A stretch of 64,000 bases of DNA from Omphiscola glabra (GCA_964017045.1 OZ024810.1:8053562-8117561), one strand, 5' to 3'; positions 43,139 through 54,964 are shown, counted from the first letter of the stretch. The notes: generated by a model not told the origin, from the letters alone. Program-made: numbers and translations.

Positions 43139-46100
43139 TCAGTCAGGATAGTAAAGTTTAAAAAGGTGTGTTTTGAGTGCAGTTTTGAAGGCTGTGATGG
43201 TTGATATATTTCTGATGTGTAGTGGAAGAGAATTCCATTGTTTGGGGGCACAGTAAGAGAAAGATCTTTCACCGTATGTTTTTGTGCGAGTCTTAGGGAC
43301 AGAAAGAATACGATCGTCTGCGGAGGAGCGAAGCTGTCGAAGGGGTGAATAGACAGAGAGAATTTCGGTTAGATATGAAGGGCAGGAATTCGAGAAAAAG
43401 TGGTGGCACAGAACAGAGAGTTTATAATCAATCCGTGCTTGTACAGGGAGCCAATGAAGTGAATGAAGTAGTGGTGTGACGTGATCACGTTTTTTTGCCT
43501 TTAAAACTAGCCTAGCAGCTGAGTTTTGAACCTTTTGTAATCTTTCTAAGAAGTGTTTTGGTGAGCCTGACAGAAGAGAGTTGCAGTAGTCAAGACGAGA
43601 GAGAACAAGAGCACAGACTAAGGTTTTTGTTGCACTAACTGTGAGGTAGTGGCGGATGGAGCTGATCTGACGGATAGCAGTGTATGCAGAGCGACAAATG
43701 TGAGATATATGTTTATCTAGAGACATGTTGTTAGACAGAATATAACCAAGATTCCTAGTTGAGTATGTAAACTGTATGTCTGAGTTACCTACTTGAAATG
43801 AGGTGGGGAGAGCTGAGTTAGAAGATGATTTGTGATCATGAATAAGAAGTGCTTCCGTTTTGTCATCGTTAAGTTTCAACTTGCTTAGTGTCATCCATGA
43901 CTTGACATCACCAATACACTCCTGCAAAGTCCGGACAGCTGAATCTACAAGAGAGGGATGGGTATGCTTGTATAGTTGCGTATCATCCGCGAAAGACTGG
44001 CTCCCCACAGCATGCCTCTCGAGCAAGAGGAGCAGTGGCCTGGTATACATTGTAAATAGAACCGGGCCCAAAACGGACCCCTGTGGCACTCCATACACCA
44101 AGTCAGCACTGCTGGAGATACAGCCATCGACAGCGACTGCCTGCGTTCTATCGGAGAGGAACGACCTAAACCAAGACAAAACAGAACCAGAAATGCCAAA
44201 GTAATTTTCAAGCGTTTTGTAAAGGGTTTCATGGTCGACAGTGTCAAAGGCCGCACTGAGGTCCAAGAGGATCAGGAGGGAGACATCACCACTGTCCAAT
44301 GCAAGCAAGAGGTCATTGGTGACTTTCAAGAGAGCCGTCTCAGTGCTATGGAAAGGTCTATAGGCTGATTGATTAGGACTGAGAAGAGAGTTGTCATTTA
44401 AGTAAGCAAAAAGTTGTTTTAGAACTAATTTTTCAATGACTTTAGACAAAAATGATAAGTTAGATACAGGTCTATAGTTTTTAAAATTATTTTCATCCAG
44501 ACCAGGCTTCTTAAGCAATGGTTTTATGACAGCTGACTTACAAATAGATGGAACAGTGCCCGATGACAAGCTTTCATTGACTATGTTGGTTATCGTTGGG
44601 AGCAAATGATCTAACGACTCAACCAACAGGGGGGTGGGGATGGGGTCCAAAGAACATGACGTAGGCTTAGACTCCAGAATAGTAATTTTGACCTCCTGTT
44701 CTGAAACCGGCTTAAAAATGTCGAAAAGTGAACTAACACAAGAAAAGGGTGGCAATTCTAAGGGGGGTATGTCAAGACAATCAAGCTCAGCGCGGATGTC
44801 AGCAACTTTGCTTGTAAAGAAATTGCAGAACATATCTGGTTGCTGGGGCAACGGATACACTGAAGGAAGAGCAATTCCTTTGTTACTCCCTCTGAGATTG
44901 CTACAAACATCGAACAACTGCTTGCCGGTTTTACCCATAATTATCTTTTGGCTAAAATACAAAGTTTTTGCTCGACAAACAATTTTGGTCACACGTTTCT
45001 TGGCGGCATAATACATCTGCCTAAAAACAACAAGACCTGACCTAAGCCACTTCTTTTCCGCGCTACGCCGCTCCTTCTTGGCACTGCGTAGTTCCTCCCT
45101 TATGGTTGCATACCAGGGAGCTGACCGTGCTGACCTAACAATACGGCGGGTTAGGGGGGCATGCCGTTCAAGCACAGTGCGCAATGCACTGTGTAGTGTT
45201 TCCAAAGTAGGGCAGAGGGCAGGGGACACTTCCAAACTCAGATCACGCCTAAAGGCATCCCTATTTATAGTACACAAACTGCGGACCTCCCTGGATTGAA
45301 GGAGAGGAGAGGATGCATTAACGTTAAGCTCACAAACAACACAGAAGTGGTCTGAGGAAAGCTCTTGAGTGACTGAAGTAGAGGTAACTACAAAATCATG
45401 AGGCCTATGCAGCACCCAATCAATAATATGTCCACGATTATGAGTCGGTTGGTCGACTAATTGCTTAAGACTAAATAAGTCCAAAAGATCAATCAATTTA
45501 GCAGTGGAGGGATTCTGTGGCTGGTCGAAGTGAATGTTCATATCCCCCACTACAATGTAAGTGCCAGCCAATGTGTTGCAATGATCCAGCAGATCCGGGA
45601 ACTCCCGATGAAACACAGCATCAGTAAGTTTATTTTTCCTGCTAGGGCAGATGCGATAAATGCATATAAAATGAACGATCTGCTGGGGCACCGACAAGGT
45701 AAGTTGAACCGCTTCAAACGATGTGTGAGCAAACGAAAACTCTGTAACAAAGGCTAGATAACGGGACAACGTGTCATTATAGATGACAGCAAGGCCACCA
45801 CCACGAGTTGCACGAGGAAATGATCTGGCAGAATAACCAGGGGGAGCGAGATCGGTACATTTTCCTTCATCGCCAGTCAGCCGAAACCAGGTCTCCTGGA
45901 TAAACAGAATGTCAATTCGCCTATCTGTGATAAATTCGGAGACTGCGATACGTTTCTCACAAAGGCCAAGCGACTGAGCGTTAAATGAGGCGATGCGAAG
46001 CTGTCTGTTGCTTGAAGGTGGAGAGGTGTCGATGCGAATGAGGTTGTTTGGGTTATAAAAGCGTTGAGTAAATCTTGAGGATGAAGGATTGCCATGTTGT

Positions 46101-46297
46101 TTTATTTTCCGTCTACCACCACGATGGGTACGTTTCCGGGGTAGGCCTCGACCAATGGAAAGTTCCTTCAGTCGACACACGAGGTCAGCGGTCAAGTGCG
46201 TACGCTGGACATTCATTGACAATAGGCGGTCACGTGTGTATATCAGAAAATGTCGATTACCATCATGGGGTCGGGGTGTGTCACCAGCAGCTTGCAT
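43139..46297 (-). CDS. LINE endonuclease/reverse transcriptase ORF, 1052 residues, intact
   Basis: The N-terminal basic segment is followed by an APE-type endonuclease (IASFNAQSLG, FIQETW, VVGDMNIHF, LSSDHF; about residues 105-330) and then the reverse transcriptase (about 500-800). Reverse transcriptase motifs are FKNYRPVSNLSFLSKVIEK, LLILLDLSAAFDTVDH, GVPQGSVLGP, SQSFADDTQLY with the catalytic FADD, and LKLNDDKTEAL. The C-terminal region has SRLDYCNSLL and LHWLPVQARIDYKL, typical of L2/CR1 clade proteins. No stop or frameshift interrupts it, so the copy is recent and could encode active enzyme. The start at 46297 is the most upstream Met in frame; the true start could be a later one. Confidence 0.92.
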   Translation of the reverse strand: MQAAGDTPRPHDGNRHFLIYTRDRLLSMNVQRTHLTADLVCRLKELSIGRGLPRKRTHRGGRRKIKQHGNPSSSRFTQRFYNPNNLIRIDTSPPSSNRQLRIASFNAQSLGLCEKRIAVSEFITDRRIDILFIQETWFRLTGDEGKCTDLAPPGYSARSFPRATRGGGLAVIYNDTLSRYLAFVTEFSFAHTSFEAVQLTLSVPQQIVHFICIYRICPSRKNKLTDAVFHREFPDLLDHCNTLAGTYIVVGDMNIHFDQPQNPSTAKLIDLLDLFSLKQLVDQPTHNRGHIIDWVLHRPHDFVVTSTSVTQELSSDHFCVVCELNVNASSPLLQSREVRSLCTINRDAFRRDLSLEVSPALCPTLETLHSALRTVLERHAPLTRRIVRSARSAPWYATIREELRSAKKERRSAEKKWLRSGLVVFRQMYYAAKKRVTKIVCRAKTLYFSQKIIMGKTGKQLFDVCSNLRGSNKGIALPSVYPLPQQPDMFCNFFTSKVADIRAELDCLDIPPLELPPFSCVSSLFDIFKPVSEQEVKITILESKPTSCSLDPIPTPLLVESLDHLLPTITNIVNESLSSGTVPSICKSAVIKPLLKKPGLDENNFKNYRPVSNLSFLSKVIEKLVLKQLFAYLNDNSLLSPNQSAYRPFHSTETALLKVTNDLLLALDSGDVSLLILLDLSAAFDTVDHETLYKTLENYFGISGSVLSWFRSFLSDRTQAVAVDGCISSSADLVYGVPQGSVLGPVLFTMYTRPLLLLLERHAVGSQSFADDTQLYKHTHPSLVDSAVRTLQECIGDVKSWMTLSKLKLNDDKTEALLIHDHKSSSNSALPTSFQVGNSDIQFTYSTRNLGYILSNNMSLDKHISHICRSAYTAIRQISSIRHYLTVSATKTLVCALVLSRLDYCNSLLSGSPKHFLERLQKVQNSAARLVLKAKKRDHVTPLLHSLHWLPVQARIDYKLSVLCHHFFSNSCPSYLTEILSVYSPLRQLRSSADDRILSVPKTRTKTYGERSFSYCAPKQWNSLPLHIRNISTITAFKTALKTHLFKLYYPD

Positions 46298-46330
46298 GAT
46301 TGTCCGGTCAACAAGATAGCGGCAATTTTA

Positions 46331-46862
46331 ACAGAGCTCCACAACGAAGAAAAGCCAACATTATAAGTCTGAAGTTGGGAGGGACAAAAAACGTAACTCG
46401 ATGAAAGCAGCGATCCATGGCGAATATCACGATATAAATATACTGAGAATCAGGCTAACACACATTAAAAGTACTATATGATCTAGAGCTCGAGCCTATA
46501 CATGCCTGCAAGGCGTAGTCCCGTTCTCTAGACAGTTCTTAGTGTCCCGAAATTGAATTTTTTTTATTATAACAATAATTATAGAACACTTTCCTATTTT
46601 TTTAACAATTTCGGTACACATAAGTATCTAAGGCAGCCATCTTGATGCTCGCCGGAAGTAAAACATGTCGTGAGTCGTGGCGTACAAGATGAAATAGTAA
46701 TTTGATCGTTGCCGCTTAACTTAATCATTGACTTTACAGACTCAACCCGGACTGGGAGATAATGAGCTCAAACAACGTATCCATCATTTGGATTTGTTGA
46801 ATAATCGATTTGAAAAATTTTAATTTTATTTTTAAAAAAACAATAACCTGTTATTTAACTTA
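46331..46862. other. Unassigned sequence upstream of the LINE ORF
   Basis: May include the LINE 5' untranslated region. No ORF1-like protein, promoter or repeat is visible. Confidence 0.4.
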
Positions 46863-46864
46863 TG

Positions 46865-47412
46865 GTTGCAAGAATTGGGAGACCTCATAGTGATGGAGAC
46901 GAACATTGCAAGAATTGGGAGACCTCATAGTGATGGAGACGAACATTGCAAGTATTGGGAGACCTCATAGTGATGAAGACGAACATTGCAAGAATTGGGA
47001 GACCTCATAGTGATGGAGACGAACATTGCAAGAATTGGGAGACCTCAATGATGGAGACGAACATTGCAAGTATTGGGAGACGTCAATGATGGAGACGAAC
47101 ATTGCAAGTATTGGTACACCTCATAATGATGGAGACGAACATTGCAAGTATTGGGACACCTCATAATGATGGAGACGAACATTGCAAGTATTGGGACACC
47201 TTATAATGATGGGGAGGAACATTGCAAGAATTGGGAGACCTCATAATGATGAAGACGGACATTGCAAGTATTGGGACACCTCAATGATGGAGACAGACAT
47301 TGCAAGAATTGGGAGACCTCATAATGATGAAGACGGACATTGCAAGTATTGGGACACCTCAATGATGGAGACGGACATTGCAAGTATTGGGACACCTCAA
47401 TGATGGAGACGA
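46865..47412. repeat. 40-bp minisatellite, about 14 copies
   Basis: The unit contains ATTGCAAGAATTGGGAGACC then TCATAGTGATGGAGACGAAC. Some copies are 35 bp, lacking part of the CATAGTG segment. Confidence 0.94.
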
Positions 47413-47769
47413 ACATGTAAAAGAAATGTGACGTTTGTTTGCAGACGAATTAACAGGTCAACGCACCTTCCGTTTTGTTGGCTCAGGTAGTCTATGTACA
47501 CCTTAACTGTTGGGAATTGGAAATACACCTTGTCTTATTTGGCGGAAAGGGGGGGGGGTTAGACGTATACCTTGTCTAATGGAGGATTGGTTAACTTTGT
47601 TGAAGTAGGAGCAAGAGAAAGATACACACATCTCAAGAGAGATAGTTTTATTTTTTAGGGTTTCCGTTCAGGTGGTTTTGGGCTGGTATGGCGTAGAGAA
47701 CGAGAAAAAAGTAATTAGATGGGGATTTCCGATCGCATTGTCACGGAATTTACGTTCCTCGTTTCAAGG

Positions 47770-48465
47770 AAGAGAACATTAGTATGTGATTATGGGTCAT
47801 CTATAAAGTCAGGGAAGAGAACATAGGTATGTGGTTATGGGCCATCTATAAAGTCAGGGAAGAGAACATAGGTATGTGGTTATGGGCCATATATAAAGTG
47901 AAGGAAGAGAACATTAGTATGTGGTTATGGGCCATATATAAAGTCAGGGAAGAGAACATTAGTATGTGGTTATGGGCCATATATAAAGTGAAGGAAGAGA
48001 ACATTAGTATGTGGTTATGGGCCATATATAAAGTGAAGGAAGAGAACATAGGTATGTGGTTATGGGCCATCTATAAAGTCAGGGAAGAGAACATTAGTAT
48101 GTGGTTATGGGCCATCTATAAAGTCAGGGAAGAGAACATAGGTATGTGGTTATGGGCCATATATAAAGTGAAGGAAGAGAACATTAGTATGTGGTTATGG
48201 GCCATATATAAAGTGAAGGAAGAGAACATAGGTATGTGGTTATGGGCCATCTATAAAGTCAGGGAAGAGAACATTAGTATGTGGTTATGGGCCATCTATA
48301 AAGTCAGGGAAGAGAACATTAGCATGTGGTTATGGGCCATCTATAAAGTCAGGGAAGAGAGCATTAGTATGTGGTTATGGGCCATCTATAAAGTCAGGGA
48401 AGAGAATATTAGTATGTGGTTATGGGCCATCTATAAAGTAAGAGGGAGAACATTAGTATGTGGTT
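47770..48465. repeat. 45-bp minisatellite, about 15 copies
   Basis: The unit contains GAAGAGAACATTAGTATGTG then GTTATGGGCCATCTATAAAG. Fifteen codons long, it gives an open frame with the period MWLWAIYKVREENIS; no gene context supports translation. Confidence 0.96.
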
Positions 48466-48671
48466 ATGGGACATCTGTTTTTTTTCGAACATTAATATAT
48501 ATATATATATATGTTGTGCGGATCGATAACATAAGGCTGTGGGACCGGTGCCGGTCCAGGGACCATCATTTGGGGAACGCTAGACTTGACCAAGTGGTAG
48601 GGAAAGTACAGGATGTCGTGGTAAAAGCTGCCACTACAGTCCCGATGGTTGTTAAGAACGCGAGATCCCTC

Positions 48672-48772
48672 ACTTCCTCTATCACCGTCATGACATGTCA
48701 CAGCCTCACTTCCTCTATCAACATCATGCCATGTCACAGCCTCACTTCCTCTATCAATGTCATGCCATGTTG
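48672..48772. repeat. 36-bp repeat, about 3 copies
   Basis: The unit contains TCACAGCCTCACTTCCTCTA then TCAACATCATGCCATG. Confidence 0.85.
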
Positions 48773-48907
48773 CAGCTCAGGCTTCGTTCCACCACGAGGC
48801 CCATGAAAGGCCAGCCGAGTGTGTCGCTCAGGGGATTACCCCAGCCCATCCCCTTCCAGAGTCCTACTTTATACACGGACCACCCAGTTCACTAACAATA
48901 AGGAGCT

Positions 48908-49197
48908 ACAACCTTCCACTAACCTCTTTACGCAATCTTCCACCAAAGTCTTCATGCAATCTTACACGAATGTCTTCATACAACCTTCCACTAGTATCTT
49001 AACGCAATACTCCACTAATGTCTTTACGCAATCTTCCACCAACGTCTTCATGCAATCTTACACGAATGTCTTCATACAACCTTCCACTAGTGTCTTAACG
49101 CAATACTCCACTAACGTCTTTACGCAATCTTCCACCAATGTCTTTATGCCAACTTCTACTAACGTCTCGAGACAACCTTCCACTAACGTCTTTTGTA
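48908..49197. repeat. 24-bp minisatellite with 96-bp higher-order unit
   Basis: Twelve 24-bp units of the form CAATCTTCCACCAATGTCTT. Four distinguishable versions follow one another and then repeat in the same order, giving a 4 x 24 higher-order unit. Confidence 0.88.
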
Positions 49198-49888
49198 TTT
49201 GTTGTTCCTAACCAACATTTGCAGTAAGGGAGAGACCCCCAATAATATATTTTATATGACACAGGGTGTCCAATTTCTTTGTACACCCCTGTCCAGTGGT
49301 GGCATTCAGCCGGTCGGCACCGGTTAAGCAGAACAGTGAGGCTAACCATTTTTTATTTTATTTTTTTTATTTTTATTTCAGCTTCTCGAACAGGTTTTTA
49401 AATGATGAAACCATTTTAAATAACAGTGACTGTTTGACTGTTCCTTCTCATGTGTTATCTGTTCTAGTTCTATGTATCACGCTTCTGGTGTGACTAATTG
49501 ACTGCTTCCTAATCAGCGAATTTGCTATTGAGCGTATCCTACAAATAATTCTATATGTTTGAAAGAAAGTACGGTTCAATAATGAGTTCAATAGCGCGTA
49601 AAATGTATTTCCCGATAACTACGCTAAATGATATTTTTTTTTTAATATAACGCAACTGCGTTTGGTGCGTAATATTTTCTTTTCGGAATATGAAATCGTC
49701 GCACTTTAAGCATGGTGTGAAAAATATTCGGTTTAAAAGTGGTTGGGACATCAGAATATTTAATATAATTCATGGGGGTGAAATAAAAAGTGTGCAGTGA
49801 CGTATCATGGGGGGAAGGGGTGTAGGAAAAATTGAGATTCTTAAATGTGCGTGACTTGAGTTCATGTTGTTGTTTTGTCAAGTAGCTT
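49198..49888. other. Spacer with a MITE-end fragment; no gene
   Basis: A CAGTGGTGGCATTCAGCCGG terminus at about 49294 resembles a hAT element end, without its partner. The rest is AT-rich. Confidence 0.35.
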
Positions 49889-51690
49889 TAGTAGATGGGA
49901 AGTTCACGCATTGCTGCCGCCAATGTTTGGCGGTCTATGTCTAGTAGATGGGAAGTTCACGCATTGCTGCCGCCAATGTTTGGCGGTCTATGTCTAGTAG
50001 ATGGGAAGTTCACGCATTGCTGCCGCCAATGTTTGGCGGTCTATGTCTAGTAGATGGGAAGTTCACGCATTGCTGCCGCCAATGTTTGGCGGTCTATGTC
50101 TAGTAGATGGGAAGTTCACGCATTGCTGCCGCCAATGTTTGGCGGTCTATGTCTAGTAGATGGGAAGTTCACGCATTGCTGCCGCCAATGTTTGGCGGTC
50201 TATGTCTAGTAGATGGGAAGTTTACGCATTGCTGCCGCCAATGTTTGGCGGTCTATGTCTAGTAGATGGGAAGTTCACGCATTGCTGCCGCCAATGTTTG
50301 GCGGTCTATGTCTAGTAGATGGGAAGTTCACGCATTGCTGCCGCCAATGTTTGGCGGTCTATGTCTAGTAGATGGGAAGTTCACGCATTGCTGCCGCCAA
50401 TGTTTGGCGGTCTATGTCTAGTAGATGGGAAGTTCACGCATTGCTGCCGCCAATGTTTGGCGGTCTATGTCTAGTAGATGGGAAGTTCACGCATTGCTGC
50501 CGCCAATGTTTGGCGGTCTATGTCTAGTAGATGGGAAGTTCACGCCTTGCTGCCGCCAATGTTTGGCGGTCTATGTCTAGTAGATGGGAAGTTCACGCAT
50601 TGCTGCCGCCAATGTTTGGCGGTCTATGTCTAGTAGATGGGAAGTTCACGCATTGCTGCCGCCAATGTTTGGCGGTCTATGTCTAGTAGATGGGAAGTTC
50701 ACGCCTTGCTGCCGCCAATGTTTGGCGGTCTATGTCTAGTAGATGGGAAGTTCACGCATTGCTGCCGCCAATGTTTGGCGGTCTATGTCTAGTAGATGGG
50801 AAGTTCACGCATTGCTGCCGCCAATGTTTGGCGGTCTATGTCTAGTAGATGGGAAGTTCACGCATTGCTGCCGCCAATGTTTGGCGGTCTATGTCTAGTA
50901 GATGGGAAGTTCACGCATTGCTGCCGCCAATGTTTGGCGGTCTATGTCTAGTAGATGGGAAGTTCACGCCTTGCTGCCGCCAATGTTTGGCGGTCTATGT
51001 CTAGTAGATGGGAAGTTCACGCATTGCTGCCGCCAATGTTTGGCGGTCTATGTCTAGTAGATGGGAAGTTCACGCATTGCTGCCGCCAATGTTTGGCGGT
51101 CTATGTCTAGTAGATGGGAAGTTCACGCCTTGCTGCCGCCAATGTTTGGCGGTCTATGTCTAGTAGATGGGAAGTTCACGCATTGCTGCCGCCAATGTTT
51201 GGCGGTCTATGTCTAGTAGATGGGAAGTTCACGCATTGCTGCCGCCAATGTTTGGCGGTCTATGTCTAGTAGATGGGAAGTTCACGCATTGCTGCCGCCA
51301 ATGTTTGGCGGTCTATGTCTAGTAGATGGGAAGTTCACGCATTGCTGCCGCCAATGTTTGGCGGTCTATGTCTAGTAGATGGGAAGTTCACGCATTGCTG
51401 CCGCCAATGTTTGGCGGTCTATGTCTAGTAGATGGGAAGTTCACGCATTGCTGCCGCCAATGTTTGGCGGTCTATGTCTAGTAGATGGGAAGTTCACGCC
51501 TTGCTGCCGCCAATGTTTGGCGGTCTATGTCTAGTAGATGGGAAGTTCACGCATTGCTGCCGCCAATGTTTGGCGGTCTATGTCTAGTAGATGGGAAGTT
51601 CACGCATTGCTGCCGCCAATGTTTGGCGGTCTATGTCTAGTAGATGGGATGTTCACGCATTGCTGCCGCCAATGCTTGGCGGTCTATGTC
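49889..51690. repeat. 53-bp minisatellite, 34 copies, with a hairpin in each unit
   Basis: The unit contains TAGTAGATGGGAAGTTCACG, CATTGCTG, CCGCCAATGTTTGGCGG and TCTATGTC. CCGCCAA and TTGGCGG form a perfect 7-bp stem with a TGT loop. The length is 34 x 53 with no indels. A CATTG to CCTTG variant marks a minority of copies. Confidence 0.98.
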
Positions 51691-51851
51691 TAGTTTGGTA
51701 ACATTGTTTTAATGTATGTGATACATATTATAAAACGTGCAATGTCAGAATCGTTTTTTTTTTTTAAATCTTTTATATTAACTTCGCTTTTGATGGTGTG
51801 TTTCTGGCTGGCTAAATCTTCGGACAGCTAACTGACCCACTTCCCGTCAAC

Positions 51852-52038
51852 CAGGGCCGACCCTAACAATCGCGGGGCTCTATGCGAAACGGATTGCTCG
51901 GGGCCCATTCTGGGTAGAGGATAAGGATAATAAGTGAAAATTACGATTTTGTATTAAAAATAAATTCGGGGTGGGGGCCTATGAAAGTGCTGGGCCCCTT
52001 GCGGTCGCATAGGTTGCAGTGGCCTAAGGCCGGCCCTG
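51852..52038. mobile_element. hAT MITE of the CAGGGCCGGCCC family
   Basis: The left end CAGGGCCGACCCTAA and right end GGCCGGCCCTG are inverted. A perfect 8-bp target duplication CCGTCAAC flanks it (51844-51851, 52039-52046). 187 bp, non-coding. Confidence 0.92.
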
Positions 52039-52046
52039 CCGTCAAC

Positions 52047-53009
52047 CTATCGAGCTGAAACTTGGCACATAGACTCGCTGCGATTGACAACACATTCTAG
52101 GAAATTTTCAGCCCATCCCCAACCGCCAAAAATTAGTTTTTTTCCCCAGTTAATTAAAGGGAACCGGAAGGAAATATGATGACACTGATTTCACGAAATA
52201 AAATTCCCGATAACTGCGCTAAATGAGATTTTTTATGGCAAGTTTATTTGGTGCGTTAAATTTTCTATTGTTTTTCTGAAATAGTTGGTGAAATAAATCT
52301 GCGGTGTGAAAGCGGGTGGATTATAAGATAGCTAAGGGGCGTGAAAATAAACTAGCGATTGATGACCTTGGGGGGGGGGGGGGAGAGAGAGCACTATTTG
52401 GGGGTTCTTATAAAGTGCTTTACCTGTATGCATGTTGTGTCAAATTTTCATCACCCCACCCGCATTGCCCCAAATTACACTTCATAAAAGATGTATACGA
52501 AAAACTTTGTTTTTTTGGGGGGTTGTTATAAACGTAACACTATATTTAAAACGCATAGATACGTAGGCCTGCCTACTTGACCGGTGATGGACTTGAAACC
52601 TCGAAGACAACAAACTGAGAACCGCCAATCTGTTTAGGTATGTGTACAGCCGCACCGAATTCCTGGACGAGCCTGTTTCGGGGTATGTGTACACACCCAC
52701 CGGAACTATTTCTTCTCTCACTGAAAATGATACCCTCGGTGGTGTCCTTCCCAAAGAATGTAGTTCTTCACCCACACGGACCGACACACCCCCTCTCACA
52801 TTTCTTACGCCCCCTCACACCCGAGAAATGTGACCAACTAGTTTTCGGGTGGGGGTGAGATAAGACGTCCTATTTATAGAACCCCAAGCATTACTGTGAT
52901 AGTCAAGATCACATTCTTTCGTGCTTTCATAATTGTGAATAAAACTAAGCTATGAAGTGTTCAGTTTGACTTAATCTTCAGCTAAAGTATTTGATGTTAC
53001 ACTGGTTTA
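52047..53009. other. Spacer; no gene recognised
   Basis: Mixed sequence with a G-run near 52372. Short open frames around 52640-52850 on both strands have no domain signature. Confidence 0.4.
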
Positions 53010-53017
53010 AATGGTAT

Positions 53018-53161
53018 CAGAGGCGTAGGAGGGGGGTACGGGAGGGGGGGCGTTCCGCCCCGAGCGGCATTTATATTTCGTTACATGACTTTTTTTGACA
53101 AACTGGGGGTGGGGGGATTATAGTCTCGCCCCGGGTGGCACTATCCGTAGTTACCCTACTG
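53018..53161. mobile_element. hAT MITE of the CAGNGGCGTAG family
   Basis: The left end is CAGAGGCGTAGGAGG and the right end CCGTAGTTACCCTACTG. A perfect 8-bp target duplication AATGGTAT flanks it (53010-53017, 53162-53169). 144 bp. Confidence 0.9.
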
Positions 53162-53169
53162 AATGGTAT

Positions 53170-54040
53170 CGCTGCAGAAGTTTATTTTTTAAATAAAAAA
53201 AATTGAAGACCCGGTTCATCATTCCTGGCAAAGCAGACTCTGCCGCTGTCTCACCAGAGGAAAACTTGCAATGTATTATGACATCGACAGTACCCTGATC
53301 ACAGATCACAGCTGGCTAATCACCAGAGTGAGATACACGACAGTCAGGTAGAGTGGCAACCTCCTTTTGGTCCAGGGCTTCTTAAACATGAGGTCTGCAA
53401 AGGAAAGTTCTTGGAAAGATATTGTACTCCACTATTGAATTTAGATCTAACTATTCACCAGACTACTTGTGTGTGTGTGTGTGTGTGTGTGGCCGGTGTG
53501 GGGGGGGGCGTTCACTATACCTAAAAGATTAAGAAGCCCTATAGCTAACGATAACAGAGCCCAAAAGTGTATGCACTGAAGTGCGCTATCTCTAGCGACT
53601 GAAGCGTAACATTCCATTGAACGCATACCACGAAGCTCCCCACCTCGCCAGGCGAAGCATGAAATGGACATGCATCGATTCCCTCGCGAACATAAACATT
53701 GCTGTCATGTGAAGATTATGATTTACATCCGGGGCGAGCATGTGAAGGGACGTAACAAGTGTCAGCTTTTAGGTGGATTTTTTTTAGAGTCACCATTCCA
53801 CTTACTCTAGAGACATTTTCAAGAGTCCATGGGGAATTTTAATGCTTCGACCTGGGTATTTTTCCATAGTGTTATGTTTCCTCGTGGGTATAATACCGTA
53901 TGTGGGTGTCATGGCGAATGAGTATATTTCCGTTTGGGAATGTTTCCGATACATTATATGTTATATGGCAAGATATATGTAGAAAACAAAATGGAAGCTG
54001 CAACGTGATCGGAGATTTACTCTTGTCCGAAAGACTGCAT
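53170..54040. other. Spacer with a (TG)n tract; no gene recognised
   Basis: Includes a (TG)n microsatellite at about 53467-53490. No coding signal. Confidence 0.4.
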
Positions 54041-54041
54041 A

Positions 54042-54180
54042 AGAATCTTAAGATAGGTTTCCACTAACAGTGGCATACAGTACCGTGAGTACCTTAAGAT
54101 AGGTTCCCACTAACAGGGGTATACAGTACTGTGAGTACCTTAAGATACGTTCCCACGTTCAGTTTCATACAGAACTTTTG
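54042..54180. repeat. About 46-bp repeat, 3 diverged copies
   Basis: The unit contains CTTAAGATAGGTTCCCACTA then a TACAGTACTGTGAGTA-like segment. Confidence 0.8.
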
Positions 54181-54533
54181 AGTGACACTGACTGAAGCTG
54201 TGCCCCACTATTAAAATCACTTTTTGATGCGTACATTTCTAATGGGTTTAGCTATGCATCCTATCATGGAAATTGAACCGGGTCGATTTCTTCACTATCT
54301 TTATGTCTTTCAAATCTACTTTAATTATATATATAAATAACCACTCACAAATAAAATTTTAAAAAAAGGAGAAAAAAAAACGTATGTGTTCTGAAACTTG
54401 TCTCAACGTTAGAATGGAAAAGTCTGGTCGTGAGACATGTAATTATAGGTAGACGTTTTCCCGAAGTAGCAAGCAATCTCTCTGCCCCACCCCATTTTCC
54501 CCAACCCAATCCACACCCGCCCCAAACTTAGAG

Positions 54534-54738
54534 CAGTGGTTCTCAACCTGTGGGTCACGACCCCTTGGGTTGGGGGTGTGGGGGGAGGGCCTACGACCCT
54601 TACACAGGTGTCGCCTAGGAACTTATGAAAACACATATTTAGGAAATAGCAACGAAAATAGCTTTATGGCTGCGGGGTCACAACACATGAGGAACTGTTT
54701 TTAAAGGGTCGCGGCATTGGGAAGGTTGAGAGCCACTG
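54534..54738. mobile_element. hAT MITE of the CAGTGGTTCTCAACC family
   Basis: The left end CAGTGGTTCTCAACC and right end GGTTGAGAGCCACTG are inverted. Flanks ACTTAGAG (54526-54533) and CCTTAGAG (54739-54746) match at 7 of 8. 205 bp. Confidence 0.9.
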
Positions 54739-54964
54739 CCTTAGAGTAGGCCGGTCAGAGAGTGTTTTCACCTAAAATTAACCCCAGAACCCTCGGTGCA
54801 TCCAAATATCGTACACTGAAAAGGTGAGGGGGAAAAACCTATTATTTAAAACCGAGTGCTTAGAGGAACGTTGGATGGCAACGTAAGTACTCAGGACCTC
54901 GGGTACTTCTGACCGTTAAGACGGATGACAACGGTCAGGGTCGGTTAAAGGATTTCGGTTGCCA

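Larger units (their letters stand above)
42945..46330 (-). mobile_element. L2/CR1-type LINE, nearly full length
   Basis: Runs on the minus strand from somewhere above 46297 (5' end not resolved) to an (AAT)n tail at 42945-42967. It carries one uninterrupted ORF and a 3' untranslated region with a terminal stem-loop (42982-43019). No ORF1 was found upstream, so the 5' end may be truncated. Confidence 0.88.
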
